DNA from: CAG-390 sp045636385
GTDB lineage: Bacteria > Bacillota > Clostridia > Oscillospirales > CAG-272
Direction of reading: 5' to 3'
Assembly (NCBI GenBank): GCA_045636385.1
Contig: JAZTXK010000044.1
Span: forward strand, 1-64,000
DNA: 64,000 bases
Below are positions 31,823-40,193 of the stretch, one piece after another; position 1 is the first letter of the stretch, and each line of letters begins with the position of its first letter. The position numbers were made by a program, and so were the translations under genes. The notes below the pieces were generated by a model. It was not told the origin of the DNA and searched no databases. It saw only the letters and a program-made list of their open reading frames with translations.

Positions 31823-31857
31823 AACTAGCAACTAATAACTAGTAACTGGCAACTTAT
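31823..31857 (-). repeat. Heptamer array after scfB
   Basis: Five 7-base units on the plus strand: AACTAGC, AACTAAT, AACTAGT, AACTGGC, AACTTAT. It begins within a few bases of the scfB stop codon on the scfB sense strand. Confidence 0.7.
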
Positions 31858-31859
31858 TA

Positions 31860-33239
31860 TTATTCTTCGCTCTCGCACGCTTCTGCCACCTTGAGCATAA
31901 TCGCGCACTCGATTCGCTTCTTGAACAGCTTACAGCCGTACTCGTAGACGCCGTTTACGCTGCCCGTTGCGTGGTAGGAGTTTGCGGCGCAGCCGCCGGA
32001 GCAATAGAGTCTTGCCCAACAATCGCGGCATTCTTCTCTCGAATATGCCGAGCAGGAGCGGAATTCGTCGCGGATTGCTTCGTTTTTCACGCCGTCAAAA
32101 ATGTTACCGAGCAGATATTTCTCGTCGCCGACGAACTGGTGGCAAGGGTAAAGGTCGCCCCAGGGGGTGACAGCCATATACTCGGTTCCCGAGCCGCAGC
32201 CCGAAATTCTCTTATAGATGCAGGGGCCGCCCTCAAGGTCGAGCATATAGTGATAGAACGTGATCGGCTTGCCGCGCTTCTTGCGGTCGATCATTTCAAG
32301 CGCGAGCTTTTCGTACTGCTCGTAAAGCACGGGCAGATCCTCGTCGCCGAGCGCGTAGGGGTCGCCGGGAGGGCAGACTACGGGCTCCATCGAAAGCTCG
32401 GTGAAGCCTTCGTCAGCCATATGTATGATGTCCTTGCAGAAATCGGTGTTGAACTTGGTGAACGTGCCACGCATATAGTAGCCCTTGTCGCCGCGGCGGC
32501 TGACGAACTCCTTGAACTTGGGAAGGATCAGGTCGTAAGAGCCCTGACCGCTTACGGTCTTGCGGAGGTTGTCGTGTACGTGGCGTCTGCCGTCGAGCGA
32601 GAGAACGACGTTGTCCATCTCTTTGTTGGCAAATTCGATTACGTCGTCGTCAACAAGCACGCCGTTTGTCGTCAGCGTGAAGCGGAAATGCTTGCCTGCC
32701 GCCTCTTCGATAGAGCGCGCGTAGGCAACGAGATCCTTGACGACCTGCCAGTTCATCAGCGGCTCGCCGCCGAAGAAGTCGACCTCGAGATTGTGGCGTG
32801 TGCCCGAGTTTTCAACAAGGAAATCGAGTGCGCGTTTGCCGACCTCGAAGGACATCAGCGCGCGTTCGCCGTGGAATCTGCCCTGAGCCGCGAAGCAATA
32901 TTCGCAGTTGAGGTTACAGGTGTGCGCAACGTGCAGGCAGAGTGCCTTTACGGTGTTCGAATTGTTCTTGAGCTTGCCGACGAGGGGCGCGTAGATATCC
33001 TCGGCGTAGAGCTTGCCGTCGGCTTTGAGCTCCTCGACGTCGGAGATCGTGTCGCGGATATCACCCTCGGTGATGTCCTCTGCGGCGAACTTTTCAAGGC
33101 AGATCGAAACGATCTCGTCTGCCGACTTAGTTTCGTAAAGATTGATTACATCGTAAGCCAGATCATCGACCGCGTGAACCGCGCCCGAGCCGACGTCAAG
33201 GACTATGTTGTAACCGTTGAGTTTATAGGAATGGATCAT
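31860..33239 (-). CDS. scfB: SCIFF-peptide thioether maturase (radical SAM)
   Basis: A 459-residue radical SAM enzyme. The N-terminal 90 residues resemble a peptide-recognition (RRE-like) domain. The SAM cluster motif CNLNCEYC gives Cys108, Cys112 and Cys115. The C-terminal SPASM/twitch region is Cys-rich (CSAYSREECRDCWARLYCSGG). It matches the CteB/ScfB family that forms Cys-to-Thr thioether links in the SCIFF precursor encoded just upstream at 33294-33440. A hairpin separates the two genes, and a GAGGT ribosome site lies before the ATG. Confidence 0.95.
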   Translation of the reverse strand: MIHSYKLNGYNIVLDVGSGAVHAVDDLAYDVINLYETKSADEIVSICLEKFAAEDITEGDIRDTISDVEELKADGKLYAEDIYAPLVGKLKNNSNTVKALCLHVAHTCNLNCEYCFAAQGRFHGERALMSFEVGKRALDFLVENSGTRHNLEVDFFGGEPLMNWQVVKDLVAYARSIEEAAGKHFRFTLTTNGVLVDDDVIEFANKEMDNVVLSLDGRRHVHDNLRKTVSGQGSYDLILPKFKEFVSRRGDKGYYMRGTFTKFNTDFCKDIIHMADEGFTELSMEPVVCPPGDPYALGDEDLPVLYEQYEKLALEMIDRKKRGKPITFYHYMLDLEGGPCIYKRISGCGSGTEYMAVTPWGDLYPCHQFVGDEKYLLGNIFDGVKNEAIRDEFRSCSAYSREECRDCWARLYCSGGCAANSYHATGSVNGVYEYGCKLFKKRIECAIMLKVAEACESEE

Positions 33240-33260
33240 TTTTTACCTCACCAGATTTAA

Positions 33261-33290
33261 AAAGCCGCCGCTGTCGCGGCTGCTTTTTTA
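33261..33290 (-). terminator. Hairpin between scfA and scfB (leaky terminator)
   Basis: On the minus strand AAGCAGCCGC and GCGGCGGCTTTTT pair with one mismatch around GACA and are followed by a T run. Its place between precursor and maturase suggests partial termination that keeps peptide RNA in excess. Confidence 0.65.
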
Positions 33291-33293
33291 CAA

Positions 33294-33440
33294 TTACTTA
33301 GACTTCTTTTCGCAAGCCTGGTTAGCAACGCCGCAAGAGGTCTTGCAAGCGGACTGGCAGGAAGTCTGGCACTCGCCGCATCCGCCGTTCTTAACGGAAG
33401 CCTTGAGGTCACGGGTATTGATAGTACGAATTCTCTTCAT
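33294..33440 (-). CDS. scfA: SCIFF ribosomal peptide precursor
   Basis: A 48-residue peptide. It begins MKRIRTINTRDLKAS, a conserved leader, and its core has six Cys (about 21, 24, 28, 32, 36 and 43) interleaved with Thr and Ser, the six-cysteines-in-forty-five pattern that names SCIFF. The maturase gene follows directly. The mature thioether-linked product is conserved in Clostridia but its function is unknown. An AAGGTGG ribosome site and a strong promoter precede it. Confidence 0.95.
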   Translation of the reverse strand: MKRIRTINTRDLKASVKNGGCGECQTSCQSACKTSCGVANQACEKKSK

Positions 33441-33481
33441 TGTAAAAATCCACCTTTCGGATATAATTTAATTCACCATAT

Positions 33482-33510
33482 AGTATATATGATTTTTGCC
33501 GATTTGTCAA
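33482..33510 (-). promoter_or_regulatory. Promoter of scfA-scfB
   Basis: On the minus strand TTGACA (33510-33505), 17 bases and TATACT (33487-33482). The -35 box overlaps the stop codon of the decarboxylase gene. Confidence 0.75.
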
Positions 33511-34841
33511 GAGGTTTTGATGATTTTTGGCGAAATCCCCGAATTTTTCAGCATTTCGAGGTGATTTTTTATCTCGTCGGTGACTACCTCGCCGGGCAGA
33601 AGCAGGGGGATGCCGGGGGGATAGACCCAAAGATAGGCGTTCGAGATATCTTCGCCATCGGGTAGATCGAGCCAGACCGCGTCACAAAGCGGAATTGCGA
33701 CGGGCGGAAGTGAGGTGATGAACGAGGGATAAGTTCTGTTTTCCGAATACTCGGCTTCCGCATCGAGTGCCATTATCGCACGCGAGAGGGCGGTGAGGTT
33801 TTCGCGCGTGTCGCAGACAGATGTCATACAGAGAAGGTAGTCGGAGTGAACCATTTCGGGCTCGATATGAAAACGCGAGCGCAGAGTGTCGGCAAGTGAG
33901 GAACCCGTAAAGTTCGTATTTCTCGTCGAGATCGAGATCTTTCCGATATCGTCGGTTTTGATCAGCTTTAGCTTTTCGGGGGTAGTCGATGCGTAAAATT
34001 CGTCGAGCATCGCGCGGTAATTATCGAAAAGCTTTTCCGAGTCGGACAAAATATCCGCGCATTTTGCGATCGAGTTCATTAATATATATGAAGGACTGCT
34101 TGTTTCGAAGATGCCGAGATTGCGGGCAAAGCGTGAGGAATATTTCTCATTGAAAACAAGACCGAGCGCGGTCTGTGTCAGCGCGGGGAGGGTTTTGTGC
34201 AGACTTGTGACAGCAATATCCGCGACTCGCGGGAAATCGGGGAAATGCTCGGAAAAACCGAGGTGCGCACCGTGAGCGGCGTCGACGAAAAGCGCGGCGC
34301 CGTGTTTTTTGCAGACCTCCGCAATAGCCGCAATATCCGATATCACGCCTTCGTAAGTCGGCGAGGTCAGAATGACCGCAGATGCTTCGGGGGCGCGTGA
34401 GAAGGCTTCCTCGACCGCCGTCGGTGTGATAGCACCGCAGATGCCGTATTCCGGGGTGATGGGCGGAAGGATGCAAGTGGGTGTCAGACGGCAGATCTCG
34501 ATCGCGTGCCAAACCGACTTATGACAGTTGCGCGCGACGATGACGGAGTCACCCGGCTTTGTCAGCGTTCGGATGCCCGCGAGAATACCGCAGGTCGAGC
34601 CGCCAATGAGTGGATACGCCGACTTGGCTTTGTATAAACTCGCGTACTTTTCGCAGAGCGAGCCGATAATGCCGCCCTCTTCGGGATCGTGGAGATCGTC
34701 CGCGCCGTCGATCTCGGTGACGTCGACGGAGTAGGGAAGATCGGTGCCGAGTAGAGCCGTATTCCTCTTATGCCCCGGCATATGCATCGGGATCGCAGAG
34801 GATGTTATTTCTTCAATCTTTTTTTGAAAGTTTGTTTTCAT
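33507..34841 (-). CDS. Orn/Lys/Arg decarboxylase-family PLP enzyme
   Basis: A 444-residue fold-type I PLP enzyme of the Orn/Lys/Arg decarboxylase major-domain family. HMPGHKR is at residues 20-26, DAAHGAH holds the cofactor Asp, SLHKTLP holds the PLP-binding Lys, and the C-terminus has YPPGIPLLLPGE. The length fits the short Bacillota form rather than the long E. coli forms. The likely reaction is decarboxylation of lysine, arginine or ornithine to a polyamine or precursor; which substrate is not clear. Its start overlaps the upstream small membrane protein gene by 29 bp. Confidence 0.9.
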   Translation of the reverse strand: MKTNFQKKIEEITSSAIPMHMPGHKRNTALLGTDLPYSVDVTEIDGADDLHDPEEGGIIGSLCEKYASLYKAKSAYPLIGGSTCGILAGIRTLTKPGDSVIVARNCHKSVWHAIEICRLTPTCILPPITPEYGICGAITPTAVEEAFSRAPEASAVILTSPTYEGVISDIAAIAEVCKKHGAALFVDAAHGAHLGFSEHFPDFPRVADIAVTSLHKTLPALTQTALGLVFNEKYSSRFARNLGIFETSSPSYILMNSIAKCADILSDSEKLFDNYRAMLDEFYASTTPEKLKLIKTDDIGKISISTRNTNFTGSSLADTLRSRFHIEPEMVHSDYLLCMTSVCDTRENLTALSRAIMALDAEAEYSENRTYPSFITSLPPVAIPLCDAVWLDLPDGEDISNAYLWVYPPGIPLLLPGEVVTDEIKNHLEMLKNSGISPKIIKTS

Positions 34842-35052
34842 TTTTCTTTTTAATTATGCGGTAGCATACGTAAACGGCGACGCAAACGAGTCCCGCGATA
34901 TATGTAGGCCAATATATGAAGGAGTAAAGGACGAGCCAATCGAATAAATTCCACGACTCGATGCTCATTCTGTATATACCTAAAATAAAGGGAAGAACAA
35001 AAGGAATTATTCCGATTATTAATAGAATGTTCCAGATAAAGGATTTTTTCAT
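34813..35052 (-). CDS. Small two-helix membrane protein
   Basis: A 79-residue protein with two hydrophobic segments (about 5-26 and 38-65) and a basic, Lys/Asn-rich C-terminus. AAAAGGAG precedes the ATG at 35052. The family is not recognised. It overlaps the decarboxylase start and is probably cotranscribed with it. Confidence 0.6.
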   Translation of the reverse strand: MKKSFIWNILLIIGIIPFVLPFILGIYRMSIESWNLFDWLVLYSFIYWPTYIAGLVCVAVYVCYRIIKKKNENKLSKKD

Positions 35053-35100
35053 TTTTCTCCTTTTGTCTATAATCATAGATTTTCTTTATTTGTCAAAGGG

Positions 35101-35283
35101 GGGACATAGTCAATACTTCCCTACATTCGGGAAGTATTGACTATGTCCAAAATGGCGAAGCAGAGCTTCGCCATTTTGAAGCGCGGTGGGGCGAGCTTAA
35201 GCTCGCGCATTAAATCGAGACGCTGTCTCGAGCTCTGCTAAAGAAACTTTTTGAAAAAAGTTTCTTTAGAATCTTCCAAAACT
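35101..35283 (-). repeat. Repeat B, copy B5 with 20-bp perfect stem
   Basis: 35102-35121 pairs perfectly with 35129-35148 (GGACATAGTC... and ...GACTATGTCC) around TACATTC. Then come AAAATGGCGAAGC/GCTTCGCCATTTT, a GCGAGCTTAAGCTCGC hairpin and an AAACTTTTTGAAAAAAGTTT hairpin. Confidence 0.8.
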
Positions 35284-35285
35284 TT

Positions 35286-36116
35286 TTAATTTGTGTTTGC
35301 GTAAGCATCGAGTGCTGCGGGGACGTCGCCGTATTCTTTAAGCAGACGTTCGGCGGTCTCTCTGTCTGCGTCCGAAAGTTGCATTATGATTCGTGTTGCA
35401 CGCTCAACGAGCTTTTCGTTTGTCGGGCGGACGTTTACCATAAGGTTCGAGCGCACCTTGCCCGTTTTTATCATCGCGCAGGTGGAGAACATATTAAGTA
35501 TCAGCTTCTGCGCCGTGCCGGCTTTGAGTCTGGTCGAGCCCGAAATGACCTCGGGGCCGACGTAGACCGAAACGGCGACATCACAGTGATTTTCCATAAG
35601 CGAGCCGGGGTTGCAGGTGACGGATATCGTCTTGCAGCCGAGTTCGCGTGCCTTTTTGAGTGCGCCGATGACGAAAGGTGCGCGTCCCGATGCCGAAAGT
35701 CCCACAACGACGTCGCCCGGCTTCGCACCGTCGGCTTCGATTGCGGTAATACCCTTTTCCTCACTGTCCTCGGCATTTTCGGTCGCGCGGAAAACGGCTT
35801 CCTTGCCGCCCGCGATAACTCCGCGGAAAAGCTCGTAATCAACACCGAATGTGGGCGGGCATTCGGATGCGTCAACGATGCCGAGTCTGCCCGAGGTGCC
35901 GCAGCCGACGTAGATAATGTGACCGCCGTGTTCTATGGCTTCGCTTATCATATCGATCGCCGATGCAATCTCGGGGAGTGCTTCGTCAATTCCGTCCTCG
36001 ACGGCGCGGTTTTCCTGATTGATCAGGCGCACCATTTCGAGCGAGGAGAGCTTATCAATGTCCATTGTGCGAGGATTTCTGCCCTCGGTCTTCAGAATGT
36101 CGTAATTATCTCTCAT
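35286..36116 (-). CDS. murQ: N-acetylmuramic acid 6-phosphate etherase
   Basis: A 276-residue SIS-domain enzyme. GCGTSGRLG and DASECPPTFG are signature segments of MurQ, and SASGRAP lies in the second phosphosugar-binding strand. It removes D-lactate from MurNAc-6-phosphate to give GlcNAc-6-phosphate in peptidoglycan recycling. It is a little shorter than the usual ~300 residues; the start at 36116 is one base past the stop of the upstream gene. An MFS carrier and a glycerophosphodiesterase precede it in the same run. Confidence 0.95.
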   Translation of the reverse strand: MRDNYDILKTEGRNPRTMDIDKLSSLEMVRLINQENRAVEDGIDEALPEIASAIDMISEAIEHGGHIIYVGCGTSGRLGIVDASECPPTFGVDYELFRGVIAGGKEAVFRATENAEDSEEKGITAIEADGAKPGDVVVGLSASGRAPFVIGALKKARELGCKTISVTCNPGSLMENHCDVAVSVYVGPEVISGSTRLKAGTAQKLILNMFSTCAMIKTGKVRSNLMVNVRPTNEKLVERATRIIMQLSDADRETAERLLKEYGDVPAALDAYANTN

Positions 36117-36117
36117 A

Positions 36118-36930
36118 TCAATATCTCTTGGGTTCGAAGCCTTCAAATACGGGGATGTCGCCCTTGGCTTTGGCTTCACCGTAAAGCTCGGGGGTGTTGA
36201 CGGTCCAGGTGAACGTCATTACGTTATAAAGCTTCTTGCAGATAACGAGGGGCAGAAGCTTGGGGTGCTTGCAGTCGTAGGAGATGTAGTCGGGCTTTGC
36301 GAGGCAGTTGAGAACCATTGTTGTCGCGAGGAATCGGGTGAAGATATTGCCCTTATGACCCTTTGCAAGGAAATTGGAAACGAGCACGCCGCGCACCACG
36401 CGGGGGCGGTTGACGCGGTACCAATTGATAAGCATCGGGTTGAAGGATTTGACCGAATAAAATCTGTCTTCCTTATCGAGAAGCTTTGCAAGCTCAACGC
36501 AAAGGCGGGTGTCGTTGCCCTTGAGCTCGATGCAGAGGGGAGTGGTGGGGTCGATGCCCGCGAGGACGTCCTCGAAAAGAGGGATCTTTTCGTAAGTGCC
36601 CTTGATCTCGACCCAGGAAAGCTCGGATGCCGTCTTCGAATCGACGCGCTCGGTGCGGTCGCACATACGCTGAAGTGTGTCGTCGTGGAAAACGACGACC
36701 TGATTGTCCTTCGAGAGGCGGACGTCAAGCTCGATGCCGTAGCCCTCGCGCTCGGCGGCGTAGAACGCCTGCATCGTGTTTTCTACGGCGAAGTCGCCGT
36801 GGAGTCCGCGGTGAGCGTAGTCTACCTTAAGGGGCTCGACCGAGGTCTTGGGCTCGGGACGGGGACGGAGCAAGAAAACGTAGAGCGCGGAGAGTGCGAT
36901 AAGAGCGAGAAGAATATAAACGATAATCAT
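36118..36930 (-). CDS. Membrane-anchored glycerophosphodiester phosphodiesterase
   Basis: A 270-residue protein with an N-terminal membrane helix (1-22) and a GDPD TIM barrel: HRGLHG with the first catalytic His, ENT, ELDVRLSKD with the metal ligands, and VFHDD with the second His. It splits glycerophosphodiesters into glycerol-3-phosphate and an alcohol. It lies between an MFS gene and murQ with 11 bp and 1 bp gaps. A second, exported family member begins outside the window at its right edge. Confidence 0.9.
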   Translation of the reverse strand: MIIVYILLALIALSALYVFLLRPRPEPKTSVEPLKVDYAHRGLHGDFAVENTMQAFYAAEREGYGIELDVRLSKDNQVVVFHDDTLQRMCDRTERVDSKTASELSWVEIKGTYEKIPLFEDVLAGIDPTTPLCIELKGNDTRLCVELAKLLDKEDRFYSVKSFNPMLINWYRVNRPRVVRGVLVSNFLAKGHKGNIFTRFLATTMVLNCLAKPDYISYDCKHPKLLPLVICKKLYNVMTFTWTVNTPELYGEAKAKGDIPVFEGFEPKRY

Positions 36931-36941
36931 TTTAATTTACC

Positions 36942-38453
36942 TCATTTCGTGGGTTTGGAGTCGCCGTGGCGAACGAAGATCATTGTGATGAATGCGCCGG
37001 CTGCGAAGATCGCGGCGTAGGGGAATAGGGTCTTCATACCAAAGCTGTCCATGATATAACCCGAAAGCAGGGGAGTGAGTGTCTGCGCCGCCATACTTGC
37101 GGTGTAGTAGAAGCCGGTGTACTTACCGACGTTGCCGCCGCGCGCAAGCTCGACGACCATGGGGAAGGAGTTGACGTTGATGGTCGCCCATCCGATACCC
37201 GCGATGGCAAAGAGGATCATCATAACGGGCAGGGGTGTTCCCGCGTCAAGGAAGGAGGCGGTGAGGAACGCTCCGCTGAGCATAACGACGCCCGCGAGAA
37301 TGGTCTTCTTTCTGCCGACCTTGGTCGCGATCATACCGACGGGGAGATATGCGATCAGCGCGGCGATGTTTGCCACGAGAAGGGTGGAGTTGTAGTCAAG
37401 CTGAAGGACGCGTCCCGCATAGACCGAGTACTTGCTCGTCACGGCGTTGTAGCCGAAGAACCAGAGAACGACCGAGGCAAGCAGGAGGATGAGGGATGCC
37501 ATTTCCGCCTTTGAAAGCTTGCGGCTTCCCGACGCTTCGTCCTCGTCGTTGCCCTCCTTGATATTTTCCGCGCGGCTGATCTCCTCCATTTCGGCAACGA
37601 ACTTGCGCTCGCGGACGGTCGAAATGAAGATGATGAGGCTGACGAGCATTATGCCCGCAACGATGCAGAAATAGCCGGTGTAGGGCATATAGGTGTTTTT
37701 GGTAGATCCCGTGGAGAGTACCATACCGAGTCCGAGGATAAGGCTTCCGCCTATCGTGCCCATCAGGTTGATGACGGCGTTAGCCTTGGAACGCAGGGGA
37801 CGCGGGGTGACGTCGGGCATCAGCGCGACTGCGGGAGTGCGGAAGGTCGCCATCGAGAGAAGAAGGATGAAGAGTACGGCGATGAAGGTTATCAGCACCG
37901 AGGGGTCCTTGCCGACGATCTCCTGCGCGATATAAGCCGAACGCGCGGGGACGACGTAATTGGTGTAGTCGGGGTTTGCCTTGCCGTTCTCAAGCTCCGC
38001 GGGGATCTTCATAAAGTTCTCGCGGGTGAATTCCGCAAGATCGTATTGGGCGCCGTCGGGAGTTGCGAGGGGCGCGTCGTAGTCGTAATCGTAAAGAACG
38101 GCGCGTGCTTCCTCGGAGTTGATGTCAGCGATATTGCCGAGACGGTCAAGCTGCATCGAATCTACGAAGGAGAGCGAGATGAGGGCTGCCGCCGCGATCA
38201 GAGTGCCGGCGATGATGAAGGGTGTGCGGCGTCCGAGCTTGGATTTTGTTTTGTCCGAGAGGATGCCGAAGAGGGGGAGAAGGAAGAGCGCGAGGATATT
38301 GTCGATCGCCATGATCGCGCCCGAGGTGAATTGTGACATACCGAAGCGGTCGGTGAGGATTTTCGGAACAATGGTGTCATATGCCTGCCAGAAGGCACAG
38401 ATCAGGAAAAATGCGAATCCCACGCAAAGCGTGCGCTTGTAATTGAGTTTCAT
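36942..38453 (-). CDS. MFS transporter (GPH-like sugar carrier)
   Basis: A 503-residue permease with about twelve membrane helices, a DKTKSKLGRRTPFI loop between helices 2 and 3 that is typical of MFS/GPH carriers, and an unusually long extracytoplasmic loop (about 110-180). A central acidic cytoplasmic loop lies near 285-305. It is the first gene of the run with glycerophosphodiesterase and murQ, so a muropeptide sugar, amino sugar or glycerol-containing substrate is plausible. AAGGAGT precedes the start. Confidence 0.85.
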   Translation of the reverse strand: MKLNYKRTLCVGFAFFLICAFWQAYDTIVPKILTDRFGMSQFTSGAIMAIDNILALFLLPLFGILSDKTKSKLGRRTPFIIAGTLIAAAALISLSFVDSMQLDRLGNIADINSEEARAVLYDYDYDAPLATPDGAQYDLAEFTRENFMKIPAELENGKANPDYTNYVVPARSAYIAQEIVGKDPSVLITFIAVLFILLLSMATFRTPAVALMPDVTPRPLRSKANAVINLMGTIGGSLILGLGMVLSTGSTKNTYMPYTGYFCIVAGIMLVSLIIFISTVRERKFVAEMEEISRAENIKEGNDEDEASGSRKLSKAEMASLILLLASVVLWFFGYNAVTSKYSVYAGRVLQLDYNSTLLVANIAALIAYLPVGMIATKVGRKKTILAGVVMLSGAFLTASFLDAGTPLPVMMILFAIAGIGWATINVNSFPMVVELARGGNVGKYTGFYYTASMAAQTLTPLLSGYIMDSFGMKTLFPYAAIFAAGAFITMIFVRHGDSKPTK

Positions 38454-38486
38454 TTTTGGACTCCTTATATCATTTTAATAAAAACT

Positions 38487-38625
38487 AAAGACAACAGCAG
38501 CGGAAAGTTTTTTGAAGATTCTTAAGAAACTTTTTTCAAAAAAGTTTCTTAAGTCGACCTCCGCAGAGGTCGAAACTCTCTCCGTGCTTCAAAATGACGG
38601 CGCCCCGCCGGCATTTTGGAAGGAG
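38487..38625 (+). repeat. Repeat B, copy B6
   Basis: It starts AGACAACAGCAGCGG like B2, then a long AAGAAACTTTTTTC/GAAAAAAGTTTCTT-type hairpin, GACCTC/GAGGTC, and GCTTCAAAATGACGG with CCGGCATTTT. It fills the gap upstream of the MFS gene. Confidence 0.75.
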
Positions 38626-38671
38626 TAAAATCTCCCCTCGGGGAGATTTTTGCTCCTTCATTCCCTTAAAT

Positions 38672-39226
38672 TTACTTTCTTCTATCAATAATGTACTGCG
38701 CCTTCAACACCGCCGCGATCGTCTTGCCGTCCGCAATCTCGCCCGAAACGCACATTTCGGCGAGAGTGTCAAGCGGGATAGCTTCAACGTCGATGAATTC
38801 ATCGTCATCGGGATCGGTGTCGCCCATCGAAAGTCCCTCTGCGATATACATCGAAATCACCTCGCCGAGAATCGCGGGAGAGGGGATAAAGTCGCCGATG
38901 TAGGTCAGAGTTTCGCACCGAGCACCCGTTTCCTCGCGCAGCTCACGCAGAGCCGCCGCGGGTCGGTCGGTCTCGCCGGGCTCGAGCTTGCCCGCGGGGA
39001 TCTCAAGAAATACGCGCCCGTGCGTGTAGCGGTATTGGCGCACACAGAGCACCTCGCCCTTTTCATTTATCGGCACGACGCATACCGCGCCGGGATGTCC
39101 GACGTATTCGCGCGTCGCTTCTTTGCCATCGGGGAGAGAAACGCGGTCAACCATAACGTGCAGTATTTTGCCCGAATAGACCTCGCGCCCGTCAATGCGG
39201 CGTTCGGTCATATCAATATTTTGCAT
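38672..39226 (-). CDS. ADP-ribose pyrophosphatase-type Nudix hydrolase
   Basis: A 184-residue Nudix protein. The Nudix box is GKLEPGETDRPAAALRELRE followed by ETG, at about residues 84-106. The N-terminal beta domain and the closing VEAIPLDTL region fit the ADP-ribose pyrophosphatase (NudF-type) group. It hydrolyses ADP-ribose or similar dinucleotides. It is a single-gene unit on the minus strand, divergent from tcdA. Confidence 0.9.
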   Translation of the reverse strand: MQNIDMTERRIDGREVYSGKILHVMVDRVSLPDGKEATREYVGHPGAVCVVPINEKGEVLCVRQYRYTHGRVFLEIPAGKLEPGETDRPAAALRELREETGARCETLTYIGDFIPSPAILGEVISMYIAEGLSMGDTDPDDDEFIDVEAIPLDTLAEMCVSGEIADGKTIAAVLKAQYIIDRRK

Positions 39227-39337
39227 TATAAGTCACCTCTAAAATATTATTTTATATTTATACAGAATAATTATACACTATTTTTTTCCTCTTGTAAAGA
39301 TTTTTTTGCAGATTGCCGCGCTCTTTTGAATTTTCTA

Positions 39338-39366
39338 TTGCATATTTGTGTGAATTGTGATAGAAT
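39338..39366 (+). promoter_or_regulatory. Promoter of tcdA-like gene
   Basis: TTGCAT (39338-39343), 17 bases ending in TGA, and TAGAAT (39361-39366). Confidence 0.6.
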
Positions 39367-39395
39367 TATATCAATTAATCAATCGAGGTGACAAA

Positions 39396-40100
39396 ATGCA
39401 ACTTGACGATACACGCACTCGGGCTTTGCTTGGCGAGGACGGTGTAGGTAGGCTCGCGGCGGCGCACGTTGCGGTCTTTGGACTTGGCGGAGTCGGCGGA
39501 CATCTTTGCGAGGCGCTTGCGCGCGCGGGAGTCGGCGAGCTGACCGTAATCGACGGTGATACCGTATCGACCTCAAACGTAAACCGACAGATAATCGCGA
39601 CGCAGGAAACAGTCGGCAGACCGAAAGCCGACGTTATGGCGGAGCGAATCCTCTCGATCAATCCCGAATGCAAGGTGCACGCGGTCAACCTCTTTTATCT
39701 GCCCGAAAATGCCGACGAGATCGACCTTTCGCAGTTCGATTTTATTGCCGACGCGGTCGATACCGTTGCGGCAAAGGTCGAGCTTATCTGCCGCGCCGAT
39801 GCGGCGGGAATTCCCGTTATAGCCTCGATGGGCGCGGGAAACAAGCTTTATCCCGAACGCTTCCGCATATCCGATATCAGCAAGACGAGCGTTTGCCCGC
39901 TTGCAAAGATCATGCGCAAGAAGATGAAAGAGAAGGGAATCAAAAAGCTCGACGTAGTCTGGTCGGATGAAGAACCGATGAAGGCGCAAGGGCTCGGTGC
40001 GGAAAACGGCAGAAATATCCCGGGAAGCCTGTCCTTTGTGCCGGGAGCAGTGGGACTGATAATGGCGGGACATATTATCAGAAAGATAGTGCAGAGTTAA
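39396..40100 (+). CDS. tcdA: tRNA threonylcarbamoyladenosine dehydratase (TcdA/CsdL-type)
   Basis: A 234-residue E1-like/ThiF-fold protein. VFGLGGVGGH is the nucleotide-binding loop, NVNRQ and ATQETVG follow, and DAVDTVAAK is the adenylation segment. Such proteins use ATP to cyclise t6A37 in tRNA to ct6A. The ATG at 39396 follows a GAGGTG ribosome site. The last codons and the stop lie inside a heptamer repeat array. Confidence 0.88.
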   Translation: MQLDDTRTRALLGEDGVGRLAAAHVAVFGLGGVGGHLCEALARAGVGELTVIDGDTVSTSNVNRQIIATQETVGRPKADVMAERILSINPECKVHAVNLFYLPENADEIDLSQFDFIADAVDTVAAKVELICRADAAGIPVIASMGAGNKLYPERFRISDISKTSVCPLAKIMRKKMKEKGIKKLDVVWSDEEPMKAQGLGAENGRNIPGSLSFVPGAVGLIMAGHIIRKIVQS

Positions 40101-40122
40101 GAGTGCAGAGTGCAGAGTTAAG
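40088..40122 (+). repeat. Heptamer array at the tcdA stop codon
   Basis: Five units: AGTGCAG, AGTTAAG, AGTGCAG, AGTGCAG, AGTTAAG. The tcdA stop codon (40098-40100) lies in the second unit. The order of unit types matches the array at 42459. Confidence 0.8.
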
Positions 40123-40158
40123 GTGAATTTTCGCCGAGGCGAAAATTTTCGATTTTAA
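40122..40158 (+). repeat. Repeat C hairpin (copy C3)
   Basis: GGTGAATTTTCGCC and GGCGAAAATTTTC form a hairpin followed by an AT-rich tail, directly after the heptamer array. Confidence 0.65.
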
Positions 40159-40193
40159 TAATATTTCACTTTTCTAAAAGAAAGGAACATAAA

